This document shows, piece after piece, positions 37,801 through 50,840 of a stretch of 64,000 nucleotides of DNA (position 1 is its first letter; each line of letters starts with the position of its first letter). Source of the stretch: Amblyornis subalaris (Eukaryota; Chordata; Aves; Passeriformes; Ptilonorhynchidae); NCBI GenBank assembly GCA_018881555.1, contig JACAXG010000021.1:7444245-7508244 (forward strand), given 5' to 3'. The notes under the pieces were generated by a model that was not told the origin of the DNA, did no database searches, and saw only the letters and a list, made by a program, of their open reading frames with translations. The position numbers were made by a program, and so were the translations under genes.

Positions 37801-40800
37801 TTCGCATATTTAAAGGTAATCGAGTGTCTAAGTGGTTGCAAGCTCGGAGCTGATTCACTTGGAGTTTTGTCCTAGTAAGAGCCGAGCAAAAGGTCGTTTA
37901 GCGTAATACTAGTAAACATGAAATCACGTTAGAACATCCGTTTTTCAGATGAAACATTGTCATTTATAATAGAAAAGGTTCTGATTCTTTATATTTNAGA
38001 TCAGATTCTACTTTTGCCAAAACAACCTTTAAATAAATGTAGGAACTTGGTGCATTATATAACTAGGGACCAAAGATTGCAACTATAAATACCTTAAAAA
38101 TCATATTTAAAGAGCTGGTCTGATTAAGTTTTGTAATACTTAGAGTGCAACTTTGTGCAGAATATAAAAATACTGCCTGTGTCATCCGACTCCTTTGATG
38201 CACTGCATTAAAATTCCTATGTCTAAGTACATATCATGCAGTCAACTTTATTTCTCTTCTATTAATAGTTTGAAATTAGGTCACTGTTCTTGTAAGGATA
38301 GGCTAAGCCTGTACAACTGATTTAAAAGAAATTACCTATATATAAATGTTTGGGTTTCTTTCTCATGCTCACCTACAGTGACACCATTCCTTATCTATAA
38401 TCAGTAATTTTTCTGTCTGTTCTGGCATATGTATTCTAAGCTGGCAGGTTTTTGTAGATTTGTTTATAGTGACCCCTGCTGCAAAAGATTAAGATTGACA
38501 TTTCTCTAAGCCTTTAAAAAGACGTTTACCCAATTATTTCAGAGTTCAGCACAAAAGAACTAACCAGATGTAAATTCAAGTATATAAAATTTGAAACTTC
38601 CTAATTTGGATAGTTTTCAGTAAAATTAGTTCAATCATACAACAGCTTTTCCTCTCTTACATGCATAGGATTTACTTTCTAATGCAACACAATATAGTTG
38701 CAAAGTAAAATAGCTTCTCATTTCCTAGAGGTAGTGCTTGTTCTTTGTGTTATTGTTCTTTGAAAAGGGCTAGACTTGATGCCAATAAATCAATGTCTCA
38801 ACTGCTACATGTAAATGTTTTCAGAGCTCCACTCAGGAAAGCACATGCTGATGTTTATCTCTGTTCAGGATAGCAAACTAGTAAAAAAGCAGATTAAAGC
38901 ATAGGACTAAGTTTAAACACAGATTACCCCTCTCATTTCAGAAGGACTTAAGTGTTAGCCTGTTCCAGTACTGCCCTCAATAGAATGCTTTAACAAGCTC
39001 GGGTTTAAAAAGCTTCAGCCAAAGGTATGTGTATGAGTTCTTCTACAAAAAAGAAAATCCATATATGCTCTGTGCTGGGCAAAATCTGTGCAGCCATAGC
39101 TAGTGCAGCACTTAACCCCAACTAACAGGCCCTGCTAACAGTGCATGACCTGCAGCTTCATGCTGTTTCAGCTTCCTAGCAGTCTGCACAAAATAAGCGT
39201 ATACTTGCTTGCAAAGGACACTCGAGTTATAACCATGGTACAACCTCCCATCTATATATATTAATATAAATGTTATTGTACAAATATATGTGCCTGATAT
39301 GGTTTTTTAAAGCTGTGTTTAAAGAGTATTATTTAGGCTGCAAAACCAAGCAAAAAGCCATGCTTAGAGCTCCTTGTGTAATCTTTATACTGCCCTTTGT
39401 ACAAATATTTACTGATTAATGGAGACATCCCATGGGAAATTGTGAGACCAGCATAGTGAAATAACCACAAGGAGGCGGAATTAAAATCTGATGAACAACC
39501 TGGATTGTCTCTTTCCCCACTGAGTCCTTCACATTGCATTTTGAGCAGAATTCTCGTATTACTGAGTGCAATCTTCTACATCTGATAGACAGGTAAAAAA
39601 CTAAATTGAGTGCAGTTGTCCCATATCCTACCCTACCAGTGAGGATTGAAACCTATGTCTTTTACACAGTAGCTATAGTTTGATATAAACCAGTCAAACT
39701 TGTCATTTTAATGTAGGGTGATGGATTATGAGTCCTAGCAGTAGTCAGTGGGAAGAAACTCAGCATAGCTGCATCTAGTTCTCTTTTTCTGAGGTTTGAA
39801 AATTGTTGCTGCCTGAAATATCACGAAGGGAGATGAACCAGTGGGGCATTCTGCTGGGTCTTACTCTCTCCGCCTTGAGAACTGGAGGAAATCCAGTCCT
39901 TCACAGTGTTCCCAAAAATTTGCCATTGAGGGCAGATGCTGGATTACTTATGGTATGAGAGTGCAATCTGGTTCTTGGCCACGTTGCAGTAACGTGCTGA
40001 GGGTCGTATGGTCTGTACTCAGGTTTCATACAGAAGGTAATCCATACTTCTCTTTCCTACTCAGCTCTTTGGCAGCTTGTGAGTGAGTTTCTTCTGCAGC
40101 CATTACTGCTGCTTTGGTGGTGGTGTGAGCTGAACCATGAGATCCTCATGTGTTTTTATCATCTTGGCAGACTAACAAAAGTTTCCTTAGGAGTGCAACT
40201 GGGAGAAGAGAGTCAGTGATTTTTAACAGTCCATTTCTCAACAAAAAGTGACGACGTGTAATGACATAAAGGTATATGTAGACAGAGGAGGCCAGAGAGG
40301 CAGGAGAACTCTGCCAGTGCACTTAGCTTGTCAGACACCGGAAGGCCCTGGTCCAGAAGCAAGATAACTACATGAACCTAAGCTAATGAGCACTGCTGAG
40401 AGGCAGGGTATGTTATTTTGGGCATGGTGCCACATTAACATGACTCTCTGTCTTCCAGATAGAAACTTGCAAAGTCTGGGCAACTCAGAGCATGAGCAGA
40501 GTTTGCTTGTATCTATCTGCACCTGTCTGCATGGCCTTGCAGAAGAAAAAGCAGTTATTTCCCAATCAATTAGCAATGCTTTTTGCAAACAATACAGATA
40601 TAAGAATATCTGCTAAAAAGAAAAGAAAAAAAAAAGAAAAGCATTGCTTCAACAGCTCAGCAATTTTTTTTCCCTACCAGGCCCAGAAGAAAATGGCCAG
40701 TGTTGAATCTACTGTCTATCTTGCCAATATACTCTCAGAGTACTTTTGTAGTTCCAATTTTTTTTGCTTTCTTATGTTTTTTCCTATATTATATTTATAT

Positions 40801-42116
40801 TGAAACATCTCTGAGAAAGAGTTTTCTTTGTATAAAACTACAGTGTGATGGCAAAAATACAGGGTGATGGCATCCTCATCTGTGCCTCTGACTCCTAAAC
40901 ACTTGTGCTTCCACCAGTGATATGGGTGATCTGTATTAAGTAACCATTTGATTTGGGACTAATAAAAATATCAATTAGCAGAAGCACAGATCTGCCAGGA
41001 AATAGTTTGCACTGTATTCATATTTTCCATTTGTCAGCTGGACAAAGCACCAATATTTTTTATTTTGTGTAGTAGAGAGCGCTTGTAAATGGAAACTCCA
41101 TGTCACTGTTAATTTCTCCACTACTGAAAGCTCATTGCTTTGATCAGATAGTTAGACCCTACCTTTAGCCTATGCACTGNCTATCCAGAAAACTAATGTG
41201 GCTTCCACCATTGCAGAATGTGAATGCCCCACAGTCTTTACAGTATTTATCGTGGTATCTTCTCAAAATGAGGGCCCTCTGTGCTCAGAACTTAAGTTCC
41301 ACTTTGGAGAAGATCCTGCAACCAACTTTATTAGTCCAACACCTACTGTATCTACTGGTCATTGCTGTGCAAGTGCTCTGTATGTGTTTACAGCAGCTCT
41401 GCTTTGTGTGTGGATGATGCAGGGTCCATATGATGCACAGTCCCTATGCATTTTTAGGATGATATTGTCAGTGTGTTTGAAGAGCTTCTGAATTGCTCCA
41501 GAAAGCACTGGTATTTATCCTCACAGCCTTGTTGTTTCCCTGGTGTGAAGGACACAGACGAATTACATACCTTGTGCAAAGGTAGAGAACAGTACCAGCA
41601 CTGTCAAAATCCATTGGTATTCCATACGTGACCTGTTAACTGTACAGCTGAAGGAAGGTAGTGCAGCTCTTCTTCCAACTGATCCAGCAACTGTTTCACA
41701 GAATTACTCTGTTATGTGCTCCTATGTCCAGTCTATATACATAAGGGAATGGAAAAAGAATTAAGTCTTGGAAGGAAGCTAAGGGATGTTTAGACTGAAG
41801 TTTAGGCTATTGTTCCTAGGTTAGTGCATGCATTTATTTCAAAGAGAAGGTCTGTTCAGAATCAGAAGCAAAGGTAGCTTAGGGATTGTCAGAGGGCAAT
41901 TCTACTTCTATAAAGGTCAGTTCTGATTTCTGTAAATAAGCACGCTCAGGATGATAGTAAACTTTTTTCCTGGGGTGCAAAAGTTTTCTGGAAAAGGTTG
42001 TATTTGGGAGAATCAGAAGTAAAATCCTTCACTCAAAGTTAGGACGTTGAACTATCCAAACCCATTATTCCAGTACTATTATCCATATAAAATGATTTAT
42101 CTCTTTTTTTTACCCC

Positions 42117-42144
<28 letters not shown>
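42117..42144. repeat. (AT)14 microsatellite
   Basis: A perfect AT dinucleotide run of 28 bp. It follows a T-rich tract and gives rise to false frames on both strands. Confidence 0.97.
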
Positions 42145-42147
<3 letters not shown>

Positions 42148-42439
42148 TATGACTTTTCTCTGTGTGGGACTAGGATACCTCAAAGGCAAATCAGAGTCTC
42201 CAGTTTCCTCTGCTGACTCCGCAGAAGTATGCAGGTCAGGACTTTCAATAGTCACGAGGTCATGTCTTGTTACAGAGGGACCAAATCCATCACTTTTGAA
42301 AAGAAGAGACGATGTTGGCAAGTGGAGGAGCCTCGAAATGTGTCCATTACTCCTGTCTGTTCAAATAGCAACTTAAGTGCTTACAAATTGATCAGATGCT
42401 TTCAGCAAGCTATGAAAAGGGCTTCATTCTAGGGAGCAT

Positions 42440-42610
42440 AAATCTGAATCTCAGACTCAATTTCCTCCTCTGCTCCAGATGTCCCACATGACCTTCAACA
42501 GGTAACTCTTTCTGTGCCTCGGCTCCTCATGGTAACAATCGGCTTCTCATAACATTTCCAAAAACGATGTGTGAGGATAAACAATGACTATCATATGCTT
42601 GGGCATTTGC
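42440..42610 (+). repeat. MIR-like SINE relic
   Basis: The text CACATGACCTTCAACAGG, then TAACTCTTTCTGTGCCTCGG and CTCCTCATGGTAACA, and then TGTGAGGATAAACAATGAC with GGGCATTTGCACATAAA downstream follows the MIR order. The MIR consensus runs GTGACCTTGGGCAAGTCACTT, then CCTCTCTGTGCCTCAGTTTCC, then GTGAGGATTAAATGA, then GCACATA. The order and spacing fit; divergence is high. Confidence 0.6.
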
Positions 42611-45600
42611 ACATAAAAGGGAGGGATAGGAATATCAGATTTTACAGGGAAATTGGTGCCAGAAAAATTTTGACCAGTTCCAGTGAGTGCACGGACAGTA
42701 ACAGTATCTGCTGTTTGCCATGTTTGCTGCAGGTCTGTCACTGGCACGACAGTTCATACAGGCATACATAAACACTGCTAACTGAGCAATCTGGGTATGA
42801 TTTTGAATCAAGAAAATTTAGATGTAGTCAAAATGTAGTCATAGTGCGAGATATCCTGATACAGATTATCATTTGGAGAACTTCTTTCATTCTCAGTCAT
42901 CATTTCCTCTTTTCCTATCCTCAAAAGCAAGCTGATGCTTTCAAATCTGAAGGAGGGCTTTTATGTCAAATGCACACAGCTGTAAGGATGAAAATAAGAG
43001 TCACTCAAGGCCTTTATCACCTGCCTGAAATTCCACTGTCTTCAGCAGAGCTGCAGCTGGAGATGGATTAGCTTGATCCTAGATGAGAGAAAGATGCAGC
43101 TCCTGGTTACAGGGAGAGATGTGTTTTCCTTTTCAATCCAGCCCTTCTGCCTTCCCCAGGAAAAGTTATAGCTTGCTTTTGGTTTGTGATTGTAATGTGT
43201 CAGCATTTTCATTAGCATGGCAGCCTGCAGTTTGGTTAAAAATACTTGGAAAATGGCTCTGTTAGCAATCCTAGGGACCATTCTTTCAAAGAACTACTGT
43301 CAGTCTTGCAGACTCAGTCTCAATATCTGTTCAGTTTGAAGTGTGCACGGTATTTTGTAACCAGGCCAACATTTTGGAAGTAACATAAACATATGTAATG
43401 TGTCAGCTTTGCTAAATTTAAACCAATGCTGTTGGGTTCAAGAAACTGTGATATGGCAACCTCAGCTGTAATAGTACTAGCAGGCCTAGAAAATAGTTGC
43501 TTGTGTTTGTCTCAGTTATCCTGCAACATTGCAGGTTATTCATTCTCTGACAAGAAGTTCCAAAAATTCCAGTGAATGGAGAATGTTGACACATAAAACT
43601 CAGTTGCTATTTCTCTAAAATAACTATTACAGTAGCTAACTATATATAGCCAGAAGTAATTGCTTCTGTAAATAAAATACCAGTGAACACATTACAAGAT
43701 TAAAGAGAAACTTTGAGCTTCCAACACAGTTATTTGCTGACTCCCACCCATATACACACGATGACTTTGCAGTCATAGCTTTGCAATGCCACAAGACTTA
43801 ATTTAGGATATGCGTGGCATATTATACTTCCTCACATTCCTAAATAAAATGCTCTTCCATTAGCTGCTTAGTTCTCATTTTAGCTGGCCACTTCACCCTT
43901 CATTAATGAAGAAAAGTACAGTCATTCCACCAAATATACTGCAATGCAATTATTTGTTAATCTTATGTTATAGTTAGGATTTATACAGGCGTAATAGAGG
44001 CTTTAGGTTGTCAGGGGGGTCTGGATGCATTTTTTAGACAATATTAATTTGAAACGCTCACTCTTTAAAAATAGTCTCTTTCAAATGGCAGTTATAGGTA
44101 GTAAAAGTGAGACAAATTGATGGAAGATCAGATCAGAAGTAATGTATCTTAATAAATGTGTCATCAATCTTTGAGAGGGAAGGTGATATTAAATAGTTTG
44201 AATACCATGCTGCTCTAGGAAGAGATACCAGTTAAACACTTTGAAGGTAGGTTTACGGTGATCTCTGCCATTCAGTGAAGGAGAAGAGTTATTGCCCATA
44301 AGCTGTGGGGGTTTTGCTTACCACTGCTGGTAAAACTAGAAATCCTGCTGCTCATCCTTTATACCTTTTTTGGTCAGGATTTAAGAATTTCACAAGGGAG
44401 AAATATGGAGGGCACCTACATAAGGGTTTCAAAGTCCCTTATTTTTTTATTTCCTAATCTGACATTATTTAGGCGAAACTGGTTTTGCACATGGACCTAT
44501 CAGACGAATAGAATTCTATTCCTATGAAATACCTTTTGCTGATTCAGTCCTTCTGTTTGCTTCTATACTATCATAAGATCTGAGAGCTGCTGTGAGGGAG
44601 CAGGACCCTACCAAGCTATAGATAGGAGAAAAGCAGACTGGTATTGTGTGTATTTGTAGGTGTCACAGTAAAAGAGAGCTTTGAGCCTGAAGCTCAATGG
44701 GCAGCTGGGTAGGTGCCTTCAGGGAGCTACTAGGCATAAAGACAGCATAGGAAAAACAGTTCTGTACTTGAATTAAAACATAAGAAAGGAGTTTTCCTGC
44801 TTCTAAGAGTCAGCGATCAGAGGAAGGTGTTGACATCTTGTTAGGAAGGAGCCACTGTAGGCAGCACGGGGATGGGCTGCGTAGGAACCTGAAAGTGAAA
44901 ATCAACAGCAGGAGTTTATGTGAACAGGGATAAATGAGATTAACCAGTATGTTGTTTTAGGCAAAAACCTACACAAATCCTTACAAGATTCTGAATGAGC
45001 AGGAGCAGTGCCGGAATATATCTGTCATAACTGAAAAAGCAGGCTGATGCTCCATTGTGTCTTGGACAGGCTGTGATTGAAGATTTCACTGCCGAAAAGA
45101 TCCACAAGACAAACTCTGAAGATAATTCAGAGTAGGAGTTGACATCTATGTTATTAGACCTGACAGTAGTGTGACAAGAAAGCAGATAACAAGAAAGAAT
45201 CATTATGGGAAACAAAATTGTATTAACTTGTTTGTTTTGTCTCTTTGTATTTTAATACATTTGCAGCAACTCAACATCAGCTCCCCCAAAAACGCAGATA
45301 TTTGTGTTCTCAACTTGTTGTCAAACAAAATGACATCAAGCAACAACCCATACTTTAGCAGTGTTGCTTCTGTAACAACATAAATAAATGTTGTTGATGG
45401 GCAAGAACCCAGTGTCACAAAAGTATCCCATTGGTAAGCATACACAATACCAAAGAGTACTCCCACTACTCTCCCTTTGTGTACCTAGATGGATCTCTTC
45501 TACCCAGTTTGAGGAACACTTTTCNATGAGTGTCTTTGTGAAAAAAATTGAACTGGAATGTTGAAAGAAACAGAAAAATGCAGTCCCAGTACTTGGCCCA

Positions 45601-47763
45601 TTAAAGGAGGTACTGAGTTTTATGTGGAGTTTGGAAGGACCTTTCATAGAATTAAATACATTTTTATTTACCCTCCTAAGAAAGTTTTGGAATGCTGTCT
45701 TGTAAAGCAGGATAGGAGCAGGTACGTTGAACAGCTGTTTGAAGGACAAATCTAGAGAACATGCTTCCGTAGCACAATTTCTAGGAACGTGTTTACTTTA
45801 ATTGTGCAGTGTGAATGAATCCTGTACTTCCCATCTACTGAGGATGGAGCACTTGTGCCTTTTGACTGCAGTAATTGCACCCTTCCAGCACAATAACTCA
45901 CTGCTGCTTTGTCTGGCCTACCTTCAGCCGAAGCTCCTTAAACTCCCCTATGTCAAATGGAGAACCAGTTCAGAAAAGGTTATATGCACAACATGTCCTT
46001 TTTTAATCTGAAGCACTTTGCTGAAGTTACAGACACATTTTTAACCTGAACATATGCTTCACTACAAAGCTTCATGGCTTCTGAACAGCTGTGGTTGCAC
46101 TATAGATTGCCTGCTGAGGTAAATAAGCACTCACCTGCTAAACTAGAAAAAAAAATCCCCATAAAGGGTATTTTCAGACAGCTTGCAATAAATATGTTAT
46201 CATCCACTTCATGCAATCCACTAATAATCAAGAAAGAGAAGAAAACCATCCACATTTTATTTTCTACATGGTGACGCACTGTCCTTATGGAAAGAGGCGA
46301 GTGGCAACATGTCACAGCTTGCCAACTTCAAACACCTTTCTGAATGCTGTCTCTCATCACTGGACTTGTATTCCCAAAGTAGAGAGTATTAGGTTTCAGC
46401 AAAAGACCTGAACTGTTCCATTAATGACCTGATGGATGAGGTAAGATTCAGTGGTTTTTACTCAAAGCCAGACTTGAAATATTTGAACTCCCTCTCATTT
46501 CTGCTTGTCTGTTTTCATGATAGATATTCATGTGGATCCAATCATCAGATAAGTTTCTGAATCAGCAGAAGACATCTGAACTTGTTCCAAAAAAACCCCC
46601 AAAACAGAGGTCATTAAAAATAGGTATTTAAATCTGTTATATCTCAGTACAGTGCTGGACCTTTACAAAGTGCTAAGTACAACGGGAGCTCTACCCTATG
46701 ACCTTGGCATCATCATCCTTGGATGCCAGAACTGTAATATTTAGATATCTTAGTGCACTTCAAACTATCAGTTTCAGAGAGATGACAAAGAAATCTAGAC
46801 AAGGTTTTCTTGAGGAAAATGTCTCATTTTAAACTCCAACCTTTGAGAGGATTATACTCATTTTTCCATTTGGCATTTTTTAGATCACACCAAACTAAAG
46901 AGTAAAACCACCCAAAACAAACTAGGTGTGATGTTTCTGTTCCCTGCCATTATTGAAATATTCAGGCATAAAATATGCTACTAAAATGTCTGAATAAGGT
47001 TATGTTATTAATACATACATAACTTAGAAATGTTTGCAATGATATTACTCAAACTTGTATATAAATAAATATTAGGCAAAACTAGAAAAGTTTCGGTCCA
47101 AAAGAAGTATTTTGTAAAATTATGAATACATCAGCACAAGCTGGGAAAAATATATTAGAATATTAGATTAATATAGATTGGATTACTTTGATTATACTGG
47201 ATAATAGCTGTTTCTGTGATAATTAATACTTGCTAATTATAAGACTTTATTACAGTTTTTCACCTAATTGCTCACCCCCCCTTTTCTTCCTCTCTCCCTT
47301 ATGACTCCTTACTGCAGATTGCAGCTTTCTCTGTTTTGCAGCAAGTGTAAGCTACTTCCATATGTTGGAGGAAGAGATACAGAAAGGAACCTCTCATTTA
47401 TAAGCATCATATCTAGACCTCTAGATGCAGTGAATTCCTTTTGCCTCCCCTGGGGATGGGTGAAGGATACTGGATTCCCCAGACTCAGATAGAATGTTAA
47501 AACTGTGGATATTGACGATCTCCCAAGGGTCTCCTTCAGTTATGTTAAGATTAGAGATGGGAAACAGTTTTCATAAATAACTCTTCAGAAATATGCAGTA
47601 TCCTTATAATTATGACATGTATCTTCACCAAACTATTTTGACAGTTATGATCAAAACAAACAAAAATCCCCACAATGGTTTTATTAATTTTAACTTTTTT
47701 TCAAATAAACGCTTGTCATGGTTTGACACTGGCCAAATGCCAGGCACCCATGAAAAGCTCATT

Positions 47764-47804
47764 CACTCACTCACTCACTCACTCACTCACTCACTCACTC
47801 ACTC
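47764..47804. repeat. (ACTC)n tetranucleotide run inside the LTR
   Basis: About ten units of CACT/ACTC lie near the left end of the LTR. It looks like an expansion of the short GAGTGA motif of this LTR family on the minus strand. Confidence 0.95.
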
Positions 47805-48124
47805 TCCTCTGCTCTGCAACTGGACAGAGGAGAGAAAATTTAACAAAGGGTTAATGAGTTGAGATAAGGACCGGTAGAAAACACTTCAAGGGCAAAACAG
47901 GCTCAACTTAATGATACAAAGTGAATTTATTACTAACAAGATCAGAGTAAGAGAACCAGAAGTAAAATAAGCCCTTACAGACACTCTTGTCTCCCCCCAA
48001 CCCCTCCCTCCTTCCCACCGAATGCACAGAGAGACAGGGTGGGGGTTTTGGTCAGTTCATCACCCAAGATCTTCTTTCCACTGCTCAGGGAGAGGAGTCG
48101 TTTCCCTGCTGCACCGTGGGGTCC

Positions 48125-48320
48125 CTCCCACGGGAGACAGTTCTCCGCGAACTTCCCCAGCATGGGTCCAATCTCACGAGCAGCAGCACTCCCAAACCTG
48201 CTGCAGCGTGAGTCCGTCCCATGGGCTCACCAGTCCTCCCAAAACTGCTGCGGCGTGGGTCACTCTGCCACGGGGTGCAGTCCTCCAAGGACAGCTGCTC
48301 CAGCCTGGAAGCAAGGCCTC
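48125..48320. repeat. Degenerate tandem units within the LTR
   Basis: The motif CTGCTGC.GCGTG.GTC, with CCCA.GGG.TC and CAGTCCTCC, recurs about every 55-65 bp. LTRs of this family commonly have such tandem units. Boundaries are approximate. Confidence 0.55.
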
Positions 48321-50759
48321 TCTCTCCATGGGACTCCCACCGGACCACAGTGTCCTGGTATTCACCCGCTCCGGCCTGGGCACCTCCCCCACGGGCTGCG
48401 GGTGGATCTCTGCATCCCCTGTGGACCCCCATGGGCTGCAGGGGGACAACTGCCTCACGATGGCCCTCACCACAGGCTGCAGGGACATCTTGGCTCCAGC
48501 GCCTGGAGCACCTCCTCCCCCTCCTTCTGCACTGACCTTGGTGTCTCCATTGCTGTTCCTCTCCCAGATTCTCACTCCTATTCTTCTCTAGCTGGAAAAT
48601 TACAACTACGCCCCAAACTTTGTTATGATTTCTTCTTAAATCTGTTATCACAGAGGCATTACCATCATCTCTTATTGGCCCAGCCTTGGCCAGCAGCACG
48701 TCCATCATCAGAGCCATCAGGGATTGGCTCTGCTGGACATGGTGGAAGCTTCTAGCAGCTTCTCACAGAAACCACCTCTGTGGCCCGCCTGCTACCAAAA
48801 ACCAGGCCCTGCAAAACCAACACAATACTGTAACTAATCTGATTTAAAATTTTTAATTAACATTGAGGGTACCTGGAAAAAAAGCCTTATAACTTGTCCT
48901 ATCTTGGATTAGCTAAGAGTCAGCAGCCCTGTATTTGATTCCTTTGGATTAGTTACCTATTTGACTTTACAAGAGCAACATTAGGGCAATATACTTCTAT
49001 TAGTTCATTTAGATTCAGAGAACAAGAAATGACTGACATAATCATATGAGATTTAGATGAAGGCAGTCAATTCTCACACATTTCTTTTGGAGTGTCTGCT
49101 TTCCTTAAAAAAGCCCAACAAAACCAAACAAACCAACAACCAAACAAACTGGCTGTCATATGGAAACTTTAAATTCCATGATGGATTATTTTCAGTTGAG
49201 AACTAGATTGGTTTCAGATACTGAAAATTTGTAGTCTGTGGTACTTTCGTTTTGCTCCCAAATATCTGATATGTCCAAAAGCAGAAACATTTATGATAGA
49301 TGATATCTTTTAAAAGTTATTTGCTAAACATAGATAAATTTAGATATATTTCAATTTATTTAGATAAAATTAAAACTAAAGCCCTGTTTTCTTTGATCAT
49401 GAGGAAGAAAACTTGTTTTCTAGTTAGACAAAATATAATTTTTCTTTGTCTTTATAGAATAGCTATCATATCCTATAATGAAAGTATTAAAGTGAAGAGG
49501 GTGCTTTGAGGATAGACGTGTGAAAGTTTTGTAGATAGCTATGCGGTTACAGAGGTATAATTACTAATTAAGTAGCACTAAGTCAGACTTGTGGTGCTTT
49601 GCTCAGACTCAGAAATTCCCTATTACCTGTACGTAATGGGAGTGGATCATGCCCTGTCTTGCTCTAAGTGTTGTGTTTCACGAGATCACATCTTTTGCTT
49701 TCTGCCCCTCTTGTGCTGTGTTAGAGGAAAGTGGGATTACAGTAAAGGAAGACATTCTTTGGATTATTAAGAGCGCCTACAACCCAGAACAGAAAACACT
49801 AAGGAAAAGAGGTAAAGCTCTTAGCTGGACATATAGTGAGGTGGGTATGTTTGGGGTTTGTAAATGCAAAAGAAAAATGGAGTGTGACAAAACCACACCC
49901 ATAAATATAAAAAGGACAAAGAAAAGTAAAATAAACTGTGGAGGAGTAATTATGACCTGCTAATCCTTTGTGTCTTTATTCTATTTGTGAATTCTAAAGT
50001 CATGAGTCATGGCAGTTTAGTGGTCGACTGTTTTCTATTCTGTGTTTGCCAGTAGAGGCCGGCTAGGCATCAGCTCCTGGGAAAAGCCATATCTGTAAGT
50101 CCACACCTCAAAGGTTTCACCCAGCATTGACACCCCTCCTTCCCTTATGATAAGTATGTTAGAGTAACAACCATTGCTGGACTGTCCATGTCTTTTAAAA
50201 CTTGAAACTGCCACTTATACTAGAAAATGAAACTAGATTTTAGCAACTTCAAAGACAGAAATATAAATACTTGTGTAGCTATGTACTACATTTCAGTTCT
50301 CCAAAGACACGTGCAGGAGTAAGTTTGCTGAAGAGTCCTGAATCCTGACAATTCAGATTGTATAGTGTTACACACATACATATAGGCCTTTTTAGGCTTT
50401 GGCTATCATTGTAGCTAATTAATGAAGCCAGTAAAAATACAGCTCAGCGTGTTGTCCATATCCTGAGTGACAACACTGCAAATACTGTAAATCATTACAG
50501 CACATCTTTATTCCACCTTTATTTATCAATTTAAAAATGTTTCACTTCTTAAATACTACGATGGGAAAAGGCTGAAGGAAGGCCATGGGAATGACAACAT
50601 ACTGCTTTTATTAATGACTCTTTTAAGGATCTCATATGTGATTTTACGCAGGTGATTAGGACTAAATTTTCAAAATTATCCACTTAACTTGAGATACCTA
50701 AAAATCTCTAGTCANATATTTTACAACTAAAGCATTCAAAATTCAGATGTACTTCCAAA

Positions 50760-50840
50760 ATGCAGCCCTTTAATCATTCTCTTTCTCACTCGTCTGTGTT
50801 GTAAAGTGGTGTTAATACCTACTTTTGAAAAGTCTGTTCT
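50760..50840 (+). repeat. Possible MIR 3' fragment
   Basis: CATTCTCTTTCTCACTCGTC, then TGTGTTGTAAAGTGGTG and TTAATACCTACTTTT, resembles the MIR 3' half (CTCATCTGTAAAATGGGGATAATAATACCTAC). It is diverged and is called on pattern only. Confidence 0.4.

Larger units (their letters stand above)
37047..47713. other. Intergenic DNA between SRBD1 and PRKCE, left part
   Basis: About 10.7 kb of AT-rich DNA with no gene I can support. It contains an amniote repeat relic (about 37,700-37,800), an AT dinucleotide run (42,117-42,144) and a MIR-like relic (about 42,440-42,610). Short frames on both strands lack recognisable domains. Confidence 0.75.
47714..48824 (-). mobile_element. Solo LTR of an avian endogenous retrovirus (ERVL-like)
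   Basis: The element reads on the minus strand from TGTGTTGGTTTTGCAGGGCC (right end) to CAAACCATGACA (left end), so it is bounded by TG...CA. Internal landmarks on that strand match a long LTR family common in birds: GGTGGTTTCTGTGAGAAGCT, CTGCTAGAAGCTTCC, a TTTAAGAAG block near 48,630-48,645, repeated CTGCAGCC..GTGG units, and an AATAAA at 47,931-47,926. No retroviral gene lies on either side, so it is a solo LTR. The 5-bp flanks are ACGCT and ATACT; they agree at three positions and could be an aged duplication with CpG decay, but this is weak. The frames of up to 238 codons inside are GC-rich noise. The family name is from memory. Confidence 0.88.

Noticed and set aside
41172..41491. Two overlapping frames near 41.2-41.5 kb
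   Set aside because: Neither shows a recognisable domain or splice context. Some phrases hint at an old repeat, but not enough to name one.
42047..42376. 109-codon frame containing Ile-Tyr repeats
   Set aside because: It is created by the AT microsatellite.
45336..45749. 137-codon minus-strand frame in the spacer
   Set aside because: It is Phe/Ser/Cys-rich with an N, has no domain, and looks like chance in AT-rich DNA.
48022..48755. Long overlapping open frames on both strands at 48.0-48.75 kb (up to 238 codons)
   Set aside because: They lie wholly inside the LTR. Their Pro/Gly/Ser-rich translations come from GC-rich repeats, not from a retroviral or host gene.
49649..49963. 104-codon plus-strand frame after the LTR
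   Set aside because: The Lys-rich end comes from an A-rich tract, and no homologous family is recognised.
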